A stretch of DNA of 64,000 nt from Cyclina sinensis. Its lineage: Eukaryota; Mollusca; Bivalvia; Venerida; Veneridae. The position numbers were made by a program, and so were the translations under genes. The notes beneath the pieces were generated by a model, which saw nothing but the letters and a program-made list of their open reading frames with translations, was not told the DNA's origin and made no database searches. Shown one piece after another: positions 25,501 to 35,502 of the stretch; the stretch's first letter is position 1; each line of letters begins with the position of its first letter. Location: contig JAAONU010000019.1 of assembly GCA_012932295.1 (NCBI GenBank), forward strand, positions 22,205,908-22,269,907, read 5' to 3'.

Positions 25501-26203
25501 CTGACACTCTTTCAACCTTCAGTATATTGCAGCTGTGTCTTATATTTCAAATCAAAAAATTGCTTTGTCGGTTCAATAAAGTATTTGAAGTTCTGAAATC
25601 GATATACATGTGTATGTAAATCACGAATCTCACCACAATAGCAATGATATTCGACATTGATCGGTCGAAAACATCCACACAATCAAACTTCATATCTGGT
25701 GATGTCTCAATTCTTTTGACTAAGTCTTTCATCTCGACAAGAAGGTTCTGTTCAAAGTCTTTGCTCTTTGCACAACACCCAAACCTCTCCATGGCCTCCC
25801 TGAACTGTTTACACGCTGCATCATGAAACGCACTAGAGCCATCAACAATGAAGCCAACAGCCTGATTTCCACGTCGAAACTGCTGTCCGTAAAATAGGTC
25901 AAGTCGGTCATTGAAGTATTCCTGGTAACTCTCATCAGTAAACGCTTTCTTAATTAAATCCAAATCATTTAAGACAACTATGTTGTCAAATATTACGTTA
26001 AATCGCAAAATCTTTCCAAATTTCTTCGCATAGTCATATAACTTTAAATGAATATTGTCATCTGTGATATCGAAAACCGATCCGAGTACAGGTAAACCCG
26101 CGGGTCCCAGAATAAGTTTGCCCTTAACTGATGACCTTTTTCCTAAAAACATGTATAGACAGACAATTCCTATCAAAATTAAGCCTAATACCGCAGCAAT
26201 CAT
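19568..26203 (-). CDS. CYP2-clan cytochrome P450, copy 2 (complete, 6 exons, atypical motifs)
   Basis: Complete gene model of 511 codons including the stop. Exons: 25634-26203, 22769-22981, 21979-22117, 21308-21573, 20805-20932 and 19568-19784. All introns have GT and AG ends and all phases agree (0, 0, 1, 0, 2). Seen: ER signal-anchor at residues 2-22; GPAGLPVLG at 33-41; ExxR as E364-M-E-R367; WPERFL at 418-423; heme loop PYGCGKRKCTTE with Cys450; C-terminal LRAKPFK typical of the CYP2 clan. Odd: the I-helix signature AGx(D/E)T reads AGLVMP at 307-312, so the acid-threonine pair is absent. The C-helix WxxxR is not present in the AFHDAACKQF stretch near 125-134. The heme loop has F to Y and the final G to T. 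Family membership is firm; the reaction is not predictable and may not be ordinary mono-oxygenation. Confidence 0.93.
20999..21140 (-). repeat. 5'-truncated tRNA-derived SINE, intron 4 of P450 copy 2
   Basis: Counterpart of the element at 1005-1143: minus-strand AGTTCGAATTCCACC B-box region and shared body, about 140 bp, same intron and orientation. Confidence 0.6.
23279..25340 (-). mobile_element. Non-LTR retrotransposon (jockey/CR1-like), internally deleted, in P450 intron 1
   Basis: Target-site duplication TAATTATAA flanks the insert at 23270-23278 and 25340-25348; copy 1 of the P450 gene has the empty site. The 3' end (low coordinate) is an (AAGTT)n tail near 23,276-23,300. Coding sequence runs on the minus strand and its frame is open from about 24,946 to 23,732. 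The element is 5'-truncated as usual for LINEs. Confidence 0.92.
23732..25360 (-). pseudogene. LINE reverse transcriptase ORF2, partial
   Basis: In order: a linker stretch (RDRQKLKAV, DWLIYKRLRNKVNNMKKHA) at 25,360-25,150; then an abrupt join to motif A (VFDRVWH) near 25,140; [20 protein letters not shown] near 24,970; the FADD catalytic motif near 24,880; KTEVVAFS; LGVTLSKDGSWHEHI; LRPILEYASIVWD; and a C-terminal zinc-knuckle-like CDCG..CEDANHYFLVCSRF near 23,900. The RT fingers before motif A are deleted and the frame shifts at that join, so no active enzyme is made. From FADD to the stop the frame is open for over 350 codons, suggesting a fairly recent insertion. Confidence 0.9.
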
Positions 26204-27539
26204 TTTAACTCCTTCACAGTTTAAAATAAAATGTAGTATCACTGTGCACCTGGAATGCTGTAAATGCAGAATAAACATGTACAGTTTAACTACTTGAAAA
26301 AAAAATTGTAAAAGACATTTTCGTAGGGCTTATATTGCTCTCCTGATACAAAATCTTATATTTTTGCTGTAAATGTTTTTAATATTTCCTAGTAAAGGTG
26401 GATTCGAAAGAAAATTATGGTGCTTAGTTGGAATTCAGAATCAAAACCAAAGATTTATCATATATTTTCGAAATAAACAAAATTAATCACTGCGTATGAT
26501 TACAGCCATATAAATATCATCAAACATTCCAATAATTGTATATATTATATACAATGGTTATTGCTCACTACGATAACGCCCTCGCTCTCATTTACGGAAG
26601 TATACGTTAGCAGAAAAAAAACAGCATCGATGATCGATGAACAAATAATTCTATGCATTTCTAATGCATACCATTGATCTGAAGATGATCTCTCTTAAAT
26701 GTCACGAAAATGTATCAAAAACATAGAGGCTATTAGCTCTGAAGGTTTAGCTCAGTTCAATCCAGCCGACAGTATAGAATCTTATGATAGAGACAATCGA
26801 ACCACGCACTTCTAGTACTGTTAATGCTCATGACGGATATCATTTGAAGGAAATTTCATGAAAATCCGCAAAGAAAATGGCTGACAATTTTAGTAGAGCT
26901 CTAGATACTACTTTCTACCTGTCTTTTCTATGGTTTGTACAGGTGAGCTGAAAGCAGTGAAGCACGTCTTTCAAGGCCAATGTTGAGCAATAGTTACAAG
27001 TAACAAGTAACAAGTATATCAGCCTTAGGCAGAATTAAGTGTACACAGATAATTTACACGTATACATGCGTTTCAAATTAATACGGTATGCTACATCAAA
27101 AACAGTAGCGCGTACTGTACGTTGAATTTATTTAACGTGCAGTCACTTAAGCTAACATGGTTCTATTAAAATGTGTTACGAAAATTAGGACAAACATGTA
27201 ATGAAAAAGAGGTTCAGATCTTTAAATGTCCAGTTATTTCCATAATCAGAGAAATCTAAGTGCAGATTACTGAATGACTTAGAAATAATAAACGTTCGAA
27301 GTTCCTTATTGATTTATGAGACATCTGGAAACTTAACTCTTTATGTTCGTCTATTCACATGTCCGTTCTTGTGAATCGACTTGATGCATCACGACTGTAA
27401 AGAATGTAATTAGCCACCGCAGTATTGAATCGAAATAGCGATATGCCTTCAGTCTGAAAACAGACGCTAATTTAAAACATTATTTCATTAACAACACAAA
27501 TCTTCTTAATTAAAACAGCTGTATATTTGCAGTAGAGAT

Positions 27540-28780
27540 TTCATTAACATGAATTGCCAATAAATATTTTAAACACACAGGTGCACAAGGAGTTGTAAGT
27601 ATAATAGATGTAATAACACTCTTGAGATAAAACCGCCAATGCTCGTTTTAAATGACTATCTAGTATTTATATATGTTTAAAATGCCAAACAACATACAGT
27701 CATCGCGTATTTGTTCTGCCATTGTTCTGCTTTCCTCTCCAAATCCGATAGTCGCGGGATCGAATCCTGGAATAATTTCGTAAAAAGATCGTTAGAAGTC
27801 ATTGAGAGTTTTTCGCTTAAAGTAAATGTACTTTCTACAATAGACTTAAAAAAGACTTTGAAAAAAACACAAATTGTAGCGCGAGTACATTAACAAACAT
27901 GGTATTAGAACCAAAACACTAAAACGAGCATTGTGTGAAAAGACTCTTAGACATGAATTCATAGATAATACCCCGGTAATTAAAAGCTAATTATTGATTT
28001 GAAGTAAGATCTATAAATAAAACGTCACAGGTTTAAGAAAAACACCTTAGACCAGAACCGTTGAATACCTTAAAATGATTGCAGCACTTTATTTTAAGTG
28101 TATTGGGTGCACTGAATTGCTCAGAAACAAGGGAGGTAATTATGATAAGACTCTATGTTACTTTAAAAACAGTTTCTGTAATAAATCCTGACTATGATAT
28201 ACATCGAAATGTATTGTCCCTGTATGTTTCACATCGCTTGCGTGTTGACAAAGTTGGTTGCAAGGGACTTAGAAAAAGCTTAGATCTGAAACACCCGTCT
28301 TCGTAGAAAATGTATTACGTCAACGCAACACAAAAAGTAGCTACACTGGGTGTTTTGACAGGTAGGTAACGTTTCGATTTCATTTAGTAGTTTGCTTTTT
28401 CAGATACTAAACTTTGTGTCTATAACATTAAACAGACGTGTGGCAAGTTTAACATTTTACCATATTAGACAGTGTTATGTAAAAATTTGAATAATTATGC
28501 ACGACTGCCATCAAATTTCATCGATAGTGCACGTTTTGATAAATTGTGAATATGTCAAACGTTTTGCGACGCTATTTTAACTATAAATATAGGGAACCCT
28601 TAGCAGATAAATTTTGCCTTTGAAAGTGTAATATGCAATAGATATCTTCAACTTTCCGACGGATTTTTTTTTTTAAGTTACATCAGGTAAGAATAAGTGT
28701 AAATGGAAAAAAAATGTATTGATTAGTGCAAATGAAAAGAATTTCATGGAATAAATCATGGAATTCGGGAACATGTGAGT
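27540..28780. other. Intergenic, no gene recognised
   Basis: AT-rich. Open frames at 27,711 and 28,079 are short, without recognisable domains. Confidence 0.4.
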
Positions 28781-28783
28781 TAA

Positions 28784-29190
28784 ACTGACTGACTCACAGA
28801 ATTAAGCTTGATAACTTGTTTCTTTTAAATTAAGGAGAAGTTCATATACTCTAGAAAAAAATACATTTTTATGCATCTATACCTCACGAAAACTGAAGAA
28901 AAAAGAATTGGTTTCAACAAGATTCGAACCCGTGCCACTAAGAATATTTGGAGCAGTAAGCTAAACCACTGAGTTACAGAGACTAGTTGTGACAAATCAA
29001 AATTAACAATATAAACTAAGTATCTACCCCGTGACTAGCTGTGTAAACTTTTTACAGATTAAATAGTGTAAAACTTTAAATTATGACGTCTTTCTGTAAC
29101 AAAGAAACGAGACAGTAACTTAGTTTCTTCATATTTAATATAAACATTTTCTTTTTTATAAATTGTCGACCTATCTGTGAGTCAGTCGCT
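28784..29190. mobile_element. TTAA-flanked MITE with 17-bp TIRs, carrying a tRNA-like segment
   Basis: TTAA at 28780-28783 and 29191-29194. TIRs ACTGACTGACTCACAGA (28784-28800) and, inverted, TCTGTGAGTCAGTCGCT (29174-29190). TTAA duplication is the mark of piggyBac-type transposition. Length is 407 bp with no transposase. A related copy at about 35,652-37,190 is split by another element. Confidence 0.75.
28909..28985 (-). other. tRNA-like segment inside the MITE
   Basis: Minus strand: A-box-like TAACTCAGTGG (28967-28977) and B box GGGTTCGAATC (28921-28931), about 36 bp apart, then a T-rich run (TTCTTTTTTCTTC). The arms do not fold into a complete cloverleaf by eye, so it is not called a tRNA gene. 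It could drive polymerase III transcription. Confidence 0.55.
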
Positions 29191-29394
29191 TTAATATGTA
29201 ACCAATACATTGCACTTACCCCGGTGCACTAATTCTCAATTTACCCAAGTTTCAAAGTTTCGATTAAGTACATAAAGTGTTATTAATGTAATTATAATTA
29301 GCTATCAGATATAAGTGAAAAGAATGCTGCTAACATGCACAGCGTATTTTAAAACGATATTATTATCATTGCTTTATATTCCTTTATGTTATCA

Positions 29395-30260
29395 GCTCGA
29401 CTATACGAAGTAAGTCGAGGTATTCTACTCACCCTGGTGTCGGCGTCGGCGATGTCACACCTTTAGTGAAAATTATGCATGCAAATAACAATCATGCATA
29501 TATCTTACTAACCTTCATTGCTTGCTGATTTAATACTTCATTAATATCTTCAGGAGCATTAAACAAACAAGTTAGATAACTTTTGACCAAAATTTAGGCA
29601 AGTTATGGTCCTTTTTAGTTAGAAATCTAGGTCACGGTTTTGCATGCAAGTTACTGTCACGAATATATCTTACTAACTAGCAATTCTTACTGATTTAATA
29701 ATTCACTTATGTATTCAGTGGTATTAAACAAACATGTTAGATGACCCTTTACTGAATTTTAGGCAAATTATGGCCCTTTTTCAACTTAGAAATCTTGGTT
29801 TAAGTTTTGCATGCAACATACTACTCTACTTATTTCTCAGCAATCATTGATGGGATTGTTTTGAAACTTAACAAAGATGTTAAAGGACATCATAACTCAA
29901 AGAAAGGTAACTCTTGTTCGAATTTATTGTAAATTACTGCCCTTTTTAAAGTTAGACATTTTGGTTCAGGTTTAACATCCAGATTTTTTTACAGTTTTGC
30001 AAATAATTTACTATGATGCATATATTTTTATGAGCAACTATGATTATTGTTTTAAATACTTCACTAAAGTCTCCATTGGCATTAAAAACAAGCTAAATAA
30101 CGTTGGTGACAAAATTTCAAGCAAATGAATCTTTTCTTGACTAGGAAATTTTGATTAAATTTTGTATGCAACTTACTGTTGTGCATACATCTTAAAAATG
30201 AGCCATGATTATTTATTACTCACTGCAACTAAGTTGGTGGAGTATACTGGAATTCGCTTG
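29395..30260. repeat. Array-type interspersed element, unit about 190 bp
   Basis: Starts with a small hairpin, GCTCGACTATACGAAGTAAGTCGAG. Then come diverged units sharing GCATGCAA(C/G)TTACT, ATATCTTACTAAC and ATTAAACAAACA.GTTAGAT (near 29,475, 29,650, 29,815 and 30,165). Confidence 0.65.
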
Positions 30261-30261
30261 T

Positions 30262-30740
30262 CCATCTGTCTGTCTGTCTGTCTGTCTGTCCGTCCGTGTG
30301 CCCATAGACACAGTTGTTTCCGGACCATAAATTGCTCTTCTTACCAATTTCCTGCATGAAAACTTACAAATGTACTTCAACCCAATCAAGGATTAACCCT
30401 ATTGATTTTAGGGTCCAACCATCAAAGGTCAAGGTCTCAATGCCTGGAAACAGGGAAACTGTTTGGGGATTATTACATGCTTTCTTTATCTCCTACCTGC
30501 ATGAAAACTTACTCATGGACTTCAGGAATGATCCCTTTTGATTTGGGAGTGAAACTGTCAAAGGCCAAGGTCACAGTAGACAGACATAAGAAATCAGTTT
30601 CCAGATCATAACTTGCTTTCCTAATCACCTTCCAACATGGGAATTCACACCTAGACTTGCCCACATCAAGGATGGTTCCTATTGCTCTTTGGGTCAAAGG
30701 TCATGGTCACAGTGCTTAGTCATTGTTTTTATCACAATGT
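30262..30740. repeat. (GTCT)n-headed interspersed element with AAAGGTCAAGGTC units
   Basis: GTCTGTCTGTCCGTCCGTGTG head, then three units sharing TTTCCGGA.CATAA, TTCC(A/T)GCATG and TCAAAGGTCA(A/T)GGTC. Related in wording to the family at 38.9-40.0 kb. Confidence 0.65.
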
Positions 30741-31150
30741 TACCTATGTGTTTCACAAACAGCTTTAAACTTATAAGCCGCAAATTGTCGAGCGCGCTGT
30801 CTTCATTCAGCTCTTGTTTTTTTTTTGTACTCGCATTATTATCTTCTGGTCTGTTAAGCTTTTTCATGACATATCAAATAAATAAATGGATAATGAATAA
30901 AGCCATACAGATTTTCAAGTGTCCTCTTCTCTAAATATAGGACAAACAATCCAGTGTGTAGCTTTTTAGAAAGCTAACCTTGTATTAATATTCAGACAGT
31001 ACCATTAACTCGAAATATCATTGATAAACATGGGTTTTTACTTGAGCACGTTATCGCCTTACTGATGTTCTCTAACAGAAAATTTGCATAATATTATCAT
31101 GTATTTGCACGTAAGACATTAGACAGATGTCAAAGGATCATGCAGATCTT

Positions 31151-31345
31151 TTATTTGAAAAATATATTTCGTTGATATATAACTTCATTAAGAACTATTT
31201 GGCGACCAGTCTCAGTAGTTACAATGCTTCGAGGATAATCTTTGTTAATGTTCGCAAATCCGTCAACTAGGAGTTGAGCGCAGCTGTTTGCTAGTCTTTC
31301 TATACACGGGGACATATTCATAAATCGTGACACTTTAAGTTACAG
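31151..31345 (-). pseudogene. Isolated exon resembling a CYP3-clan P450
   Basis: The minus-strand frame reads SRFMNMSPCIERLANSCAQL followed by a TGRQIVLNEV stretch. This fits the C-to-D helix pattern (K..MSP.I...A..L...GK.V.LKEV) of CYP3-clan P450s. A possible acceptor (TTAAAG) precedes it and a weak donor (GAA|GTTATA) follows. No neighbouring exon of the same gene is recognised within several kb, so it is probably a relic. It is not from the CYP2-type genes elsewhere in the window. Confidence 0.4.
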
Positions 31346-31579
31346 TTGCAACAAACCAATGATGTCTGTAATCCATTCGTATATTATTCATATACTATAT
31401 AAACACAGGTGTGTATTCATCATATATATGAAAGAATATGTGTGACAGTAATTCCATTTTGCAAACGGTTTGGCTCCATACTTTAAAGTATACATTTTTA
31501 AAATACTAGCTGCTTAAATACTAGCTGCGTTTGAGGCAAGTACATTAAAGTCAATTATTTAAAAATTAAAAGCGTATGA

Positions 31580-32662
31580 CACTAACTACTCTATAATGAG
31601 TACTAACCTCTCTTTAATGAGTACTAACTTCTCTATAATGCGTACTAACTTGTCTTTAATGAATACAAACTACTCTATAATAAGTATCAGCTTCTCTATA
31701 ATGAGTACTAACCTCTCTTTAATGAGTACTAACTTCTCTATAATGCGTACTAACTTGTCTTTAATGAATACTAACTACTCTATAATAAGTATCAACTTCT
31801 CTTTAATGAGTACTAACTTCTCTATAATGAGAACCAACTTCTCTTTAATAAGTACTAACTACTCTATAATGCGCACTAACTACTCTATAATGCATAGTAA
31901 CATCTCTATAATGATTACTAACTTCTCTATAATGCGTACTAACTTCTCTATAATGCGTACCAACTTCTCTATAATGCGTACTTACTACTCTATAATGCGT
32001 ACTAACTACTCCATAATGCGTACTAACTACTACATAATGCGCAATAACTACTCTATAATGAGTACTAACTACTCTATAATGAGTACTAACTTCTCTATAA
32101 TGCGCAATAACTACTCTAAAATGAGTACTAGCTACTCTATAATGCGCAATAACTACTCTATAATGCGCAATAACTACTCTATAATGAGTACTAGCTACTC
32201 TATAATGCGCACTGACTACTCTATAATGCATAGTAACATCTCTATAATGATTACTAACTTCTCTATAATGCGTACAAACTTCTCTATTATGCGTACTAAC
32301 TTCTCTATAATGCGTACTAACTTCTCTATAATGCGTACTTACTACTCTATAATGCGTACTAACTACTCCATAATGCGTACTAACAACTCTATAACGCGCA
32401 ATTACTACTCCATAATGAGTACTCACTACTCTATAATGAGTACTAACTTCTCTATAATGCGTACCAACTTCTCTATAATGCGTACTTACTACTCTATAAT
32501 GAGTACTAACTACTCCATAATGCCTACTAACTACTGTATAATGCGTACTAACTACTCTATAATGAGTACTAACTACTCTATAGTGAGTACTAACTTCTCT
32601 ATAATGATTACTAACTTCTCTATAATGAGTACTAACTACTCTGTAATGCGTACTAAAACTTT
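31580..32662. repeat. 21-bp minisatellite, about 51 copies, open on both strands
   Basis: Unit CTCTATAATGCGTACTAACTT with frequent G/C and T/C variants. Because 21 is divisible by 3, the plus strand encodes 7-residue repeats (SIMRTNY) over 373 codons and the minus strand 193 codons (STHYREV). There is a higher-order pattern: a distinctive block with TGCATAGTAA recurs at 31,891 and 32,227, exactly 16 units apart, and a 5-unit block recurs at 31,596 and 31,701. Confidence 0.97.
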
Positions 32663-32699
32663 TTTTAGTTTCCTGTGTTTATTTTTAGTTTTCTATTTT

Positions 32700-33430
32700 T
32701 TTAGATTATTTTGTTGATTTTTCCCTTTATAAAGATGCTTTGTCCTAAAAGAAATGCAATTTGGTATGCCCATATATAGTTCTTCACTGACATACAAGAT
32801 AATTGTTTTTTTTTTCTCCGCATGTCGACAAATTGGTTTTTTAATAGTTTAGAAACACTGAAACACTGAGGTCTGGTATGCATTTATAAAGCTATGCGTA
32901 ACAATTTGATTTACAGACTTGGAAAATACATTGTTTACCCTCTTATATACTTACAGTCGTAATGTATGACAAGTTGTGACAGGTAAGAAGTTATGAACTA
33001 TTTTCATTTATACGCACGTTTAAGGTCCTTGTTATGTTCCAAGAACGTGTGTTCAAATTTTATAAAATCATTCAAGTGAACTGTCACGTTTCAATCGCGA
33101 TTTGAACGTGAATGACAAACAATACGTGACTAATTTCTAGCAAGTGTAAATTTCCTTAAGCGGAAATTGATTTTAGAAAAAGCGGAGTTGTGTTTCAAAT
33201 ACATATGAATCTTTCCATGGCTTACTAGTACTGTACTTGAATTTTTGTTATAATTGTGAGCTTTATAACTATCATAACTGCGGTCTTGTGGAGAAATTAA
33301 TTATCTGTATAATTCGAAATCTTTACACAAGAACAGGGCCAGTCTATTTGAATGCATTAAATTTTCAGGCTTCTTGTACGCGGTATTTCTGGCATTCTTG
33401 TTTATATAAACGTACAAAAGTGGAAGCTTA
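32700..33430. other. Intergenic, nothing recognised
   Basis: AT-rich sequence without convincing frames. Confidence 0.4.
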
Positions 33431-33439
33431 TTTTCCGTG

Positions 33440-33645
33440 CATGAGTTGTATTTCGGATATCTGGCGTGCAGAACAATGCAGTGCTGATTTCATGAGTTGT
33501 ATCTCGGATATCTGGCGTGCATTACGATGCAGTGCTGATTTCATGAGTTGTATCTCGGATATCTGTCGTGCATTACGGTGTAGTGCTGATTTCATGAGTT
33601 GTATCTTGGTTATCTGGCGTGCATTTCGATGCAGTGCTGATTTCT
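33440..33645. repeat. 51-bp minisatellite, 4 copies, in frame
   Basis: Unit starts CATGAGTTGTATCTCGGATA; 51 bp equals 17 codons (MSCISDIWRALRCSADF). It lies in a 149-codon plus frame from 33,237 that lacks other coding signs. Confidence 0.9.
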
Positions 33646-34219
33646 GTTATGATTTGTATGCCATTGTATTATTGCTGGTAACTTAAAAGAGAAATACTGC
33701 TGTCATTTGCCCTACTTCATAAGTCATGTCGCTGTGATCTGTAGCCCTATGCTCCAGGAATGTGCTGTTCTTGGTTATTGCTAGTTATATTTGTGTCTGG
33801 ACGTTTCCCAACAGATCATAAAACACTACAACCTCGCTACGGAAGTTTTGTACGTGCTCAAAACTATCAACGATCTGTCTTGCTCGTTCACACAGTAACT
33901 TGGAGAGTAAGGAGCTCACTATGTTCCTAATAAGCCCCTTGCCTTGACAAGACCATTTGTGATCTGGCTTTTTTAGGTCTTAGTGCGTACTTCATCCAGT
34001 TTGCAGTGTAAGAAGTGTGCACTACAAACTTTTCGGCCGTGTCTTTTTGTTACAAATGGTCTAAACAGCCATTCCTTGGCATTATCAACATAGGCATTTA
34101 AGTTTCATTTCTTACTTTGTAATTGATTTGAAAAAACAAAATCAATTGAGACCTATATTATGATGTTCTTACAATGCAAAGTTGTTTTGAATATTTATTT
34201 AGTCAGGGAATATAAGTGA

Positions 34220-35105
34220 TACGACGTAGTAAGACAGGATTTTTCGATGTATGGAAAAAATTGGGGGAAAATCCTGCTAGCTATTAAAAAGGATTTTTCA
34301 ATGTATGGAAATAATGGGAAAAAATCCTGCTAGCTAGTAAAACAGGAGTTTTCGATGTATGGAAACAATTGGGGGAAATCCTGCTAGCTATTAAAAAGGA
34401 TTTTTCAATGTATGGAAATAATGGAAAAAAAATCTGCTAGCTAGTAAAACAGGAGTTTTCGATGTATGGAAATAATGGGGGGGGGGGGGGGGGGGGGGAA
34501 TCTTGCTACCTAGTAAAACAGGAGTTTTCGATGTATGGAAATAATTGGGGAAAAATCCTGCTAGCTACTAAAACAGGATTTTTCGATGTATGGAAATAAT
34601 GGGGGGGGGGGGGGGGGGGGGGAATTCTGCTAGCTAGTTAAAAAGGATTTTTCGATGTCTATAAATATTCGGGAAAAATCTTGCTGGCTAGTAAAAGAGG
34701 AGTTTTCGATGTATGGAAATAATGGGGGGGGGGGGGGATCCTGCTAGCTAGTAAAACAGGATTTTTCGATGTATGGAAATAATGGGGGAAAATCCTGCTA
34801 GCAAGTAAAACAGGATTTTTCGATGTATGGATATAATGGGGGGAAAATCCTGCTAGCAAGTAAAACAGGATTTTTCGATGTATGGATATAATGGGGGGAA
34901 AATCCTGCTAGCTAGTAAAACAGGAGTTTTCGATGTATGGAAATAATGGGGGGGGGGATCCTGCTAGCTAGTAAAACAGGAATTTTCGATGTATGGAAAT
35001 AATGGGGGAAAATCCTGCTAGCAAGTAAAACAGGATTTTTCGATGTATGGATATAATGGGGGGAAAATCCTGCTAGCTAGTAAAACAGGACTTTCGATGT
35101 ATGGA
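34220..35105. repeat. Hairpin/poly-G minisatellite, about 57 bp unit, about 15 copies
   Basis: Each unit reads CAGGATTTTTCGATGTATGG, AAATAAT, a G run (5 to about 23 G), AAAATCCTG, CTAGCTAGT. CAGGATTTT and AAAATCCTG are inverted, and CTAGCTAG is itself palindromic, so every unit can fold with the G run in the loop. The array ends about 65 bp before the SDR start codon at 35170. Confidence 0.95.
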
Positions 35106-35169
35106 ATCAGTTTTGCAAGCGGTAGTATATGAAGAGTATTTGATGACAGTTTAGCAAACAAAGACGAAG

Positions 35170-35461
35170 ATGGTACCTCGCAGCATTCTAATAACTGGAA
35201 GCAGTCGCGGAATAGGACTGGAACTGGTAAAACAGATTGCTGAGCTGGATCCAGCACCTCATCTTATACTTGCATCTTGTCGCACACCAGAAACAGCGCA
35301 GGTTTGAGTTATATTTGTTATATTTACGGTGACAAAACTGTTACTATATAATCAATTATATGCGAATCATATTGAACCATTAAATGAAATAAAATATACT
35401 TTTAAATAATAAGAAGAAAACATTTGCTTTCAGGAGAAAAGAACATGTCCGTCTGTCTGTC

Positions 35462-35502
<41 letters not shown>

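Larger units (their letters stand above)
19500..27530. repeat. Segmental duplication, unit 2 (P450 copy 2 with flanks)
   Basis: Direct-orientation partner of the unit at 1-10,830. The 5' flank 26,280-27,530 keeps recognisable blocks such as CAAGGCCAATGTTGAGC (near 26,975; near 10,158 in unit 1). A LINE fragment in intron 1 is unique to this unit. The two units bracket the ENPP remnant and the minisatellites at 10.8-19 kb. Confidence 0.82.

Noticed and set aside
28909..28985. Functional tRNA gene
   Set aside because: A and B boxes are present but no full cloverleaf forms by eye, and it sits between TIRs of a MITE.
31596..32717. 373-codon open frame as a repetitive structural protein gene
   Set aside because: It is entirely 21-bp satellite, the opposite strand is also open, and there is no signal peptide, splice context or non-repeat coding sequence.
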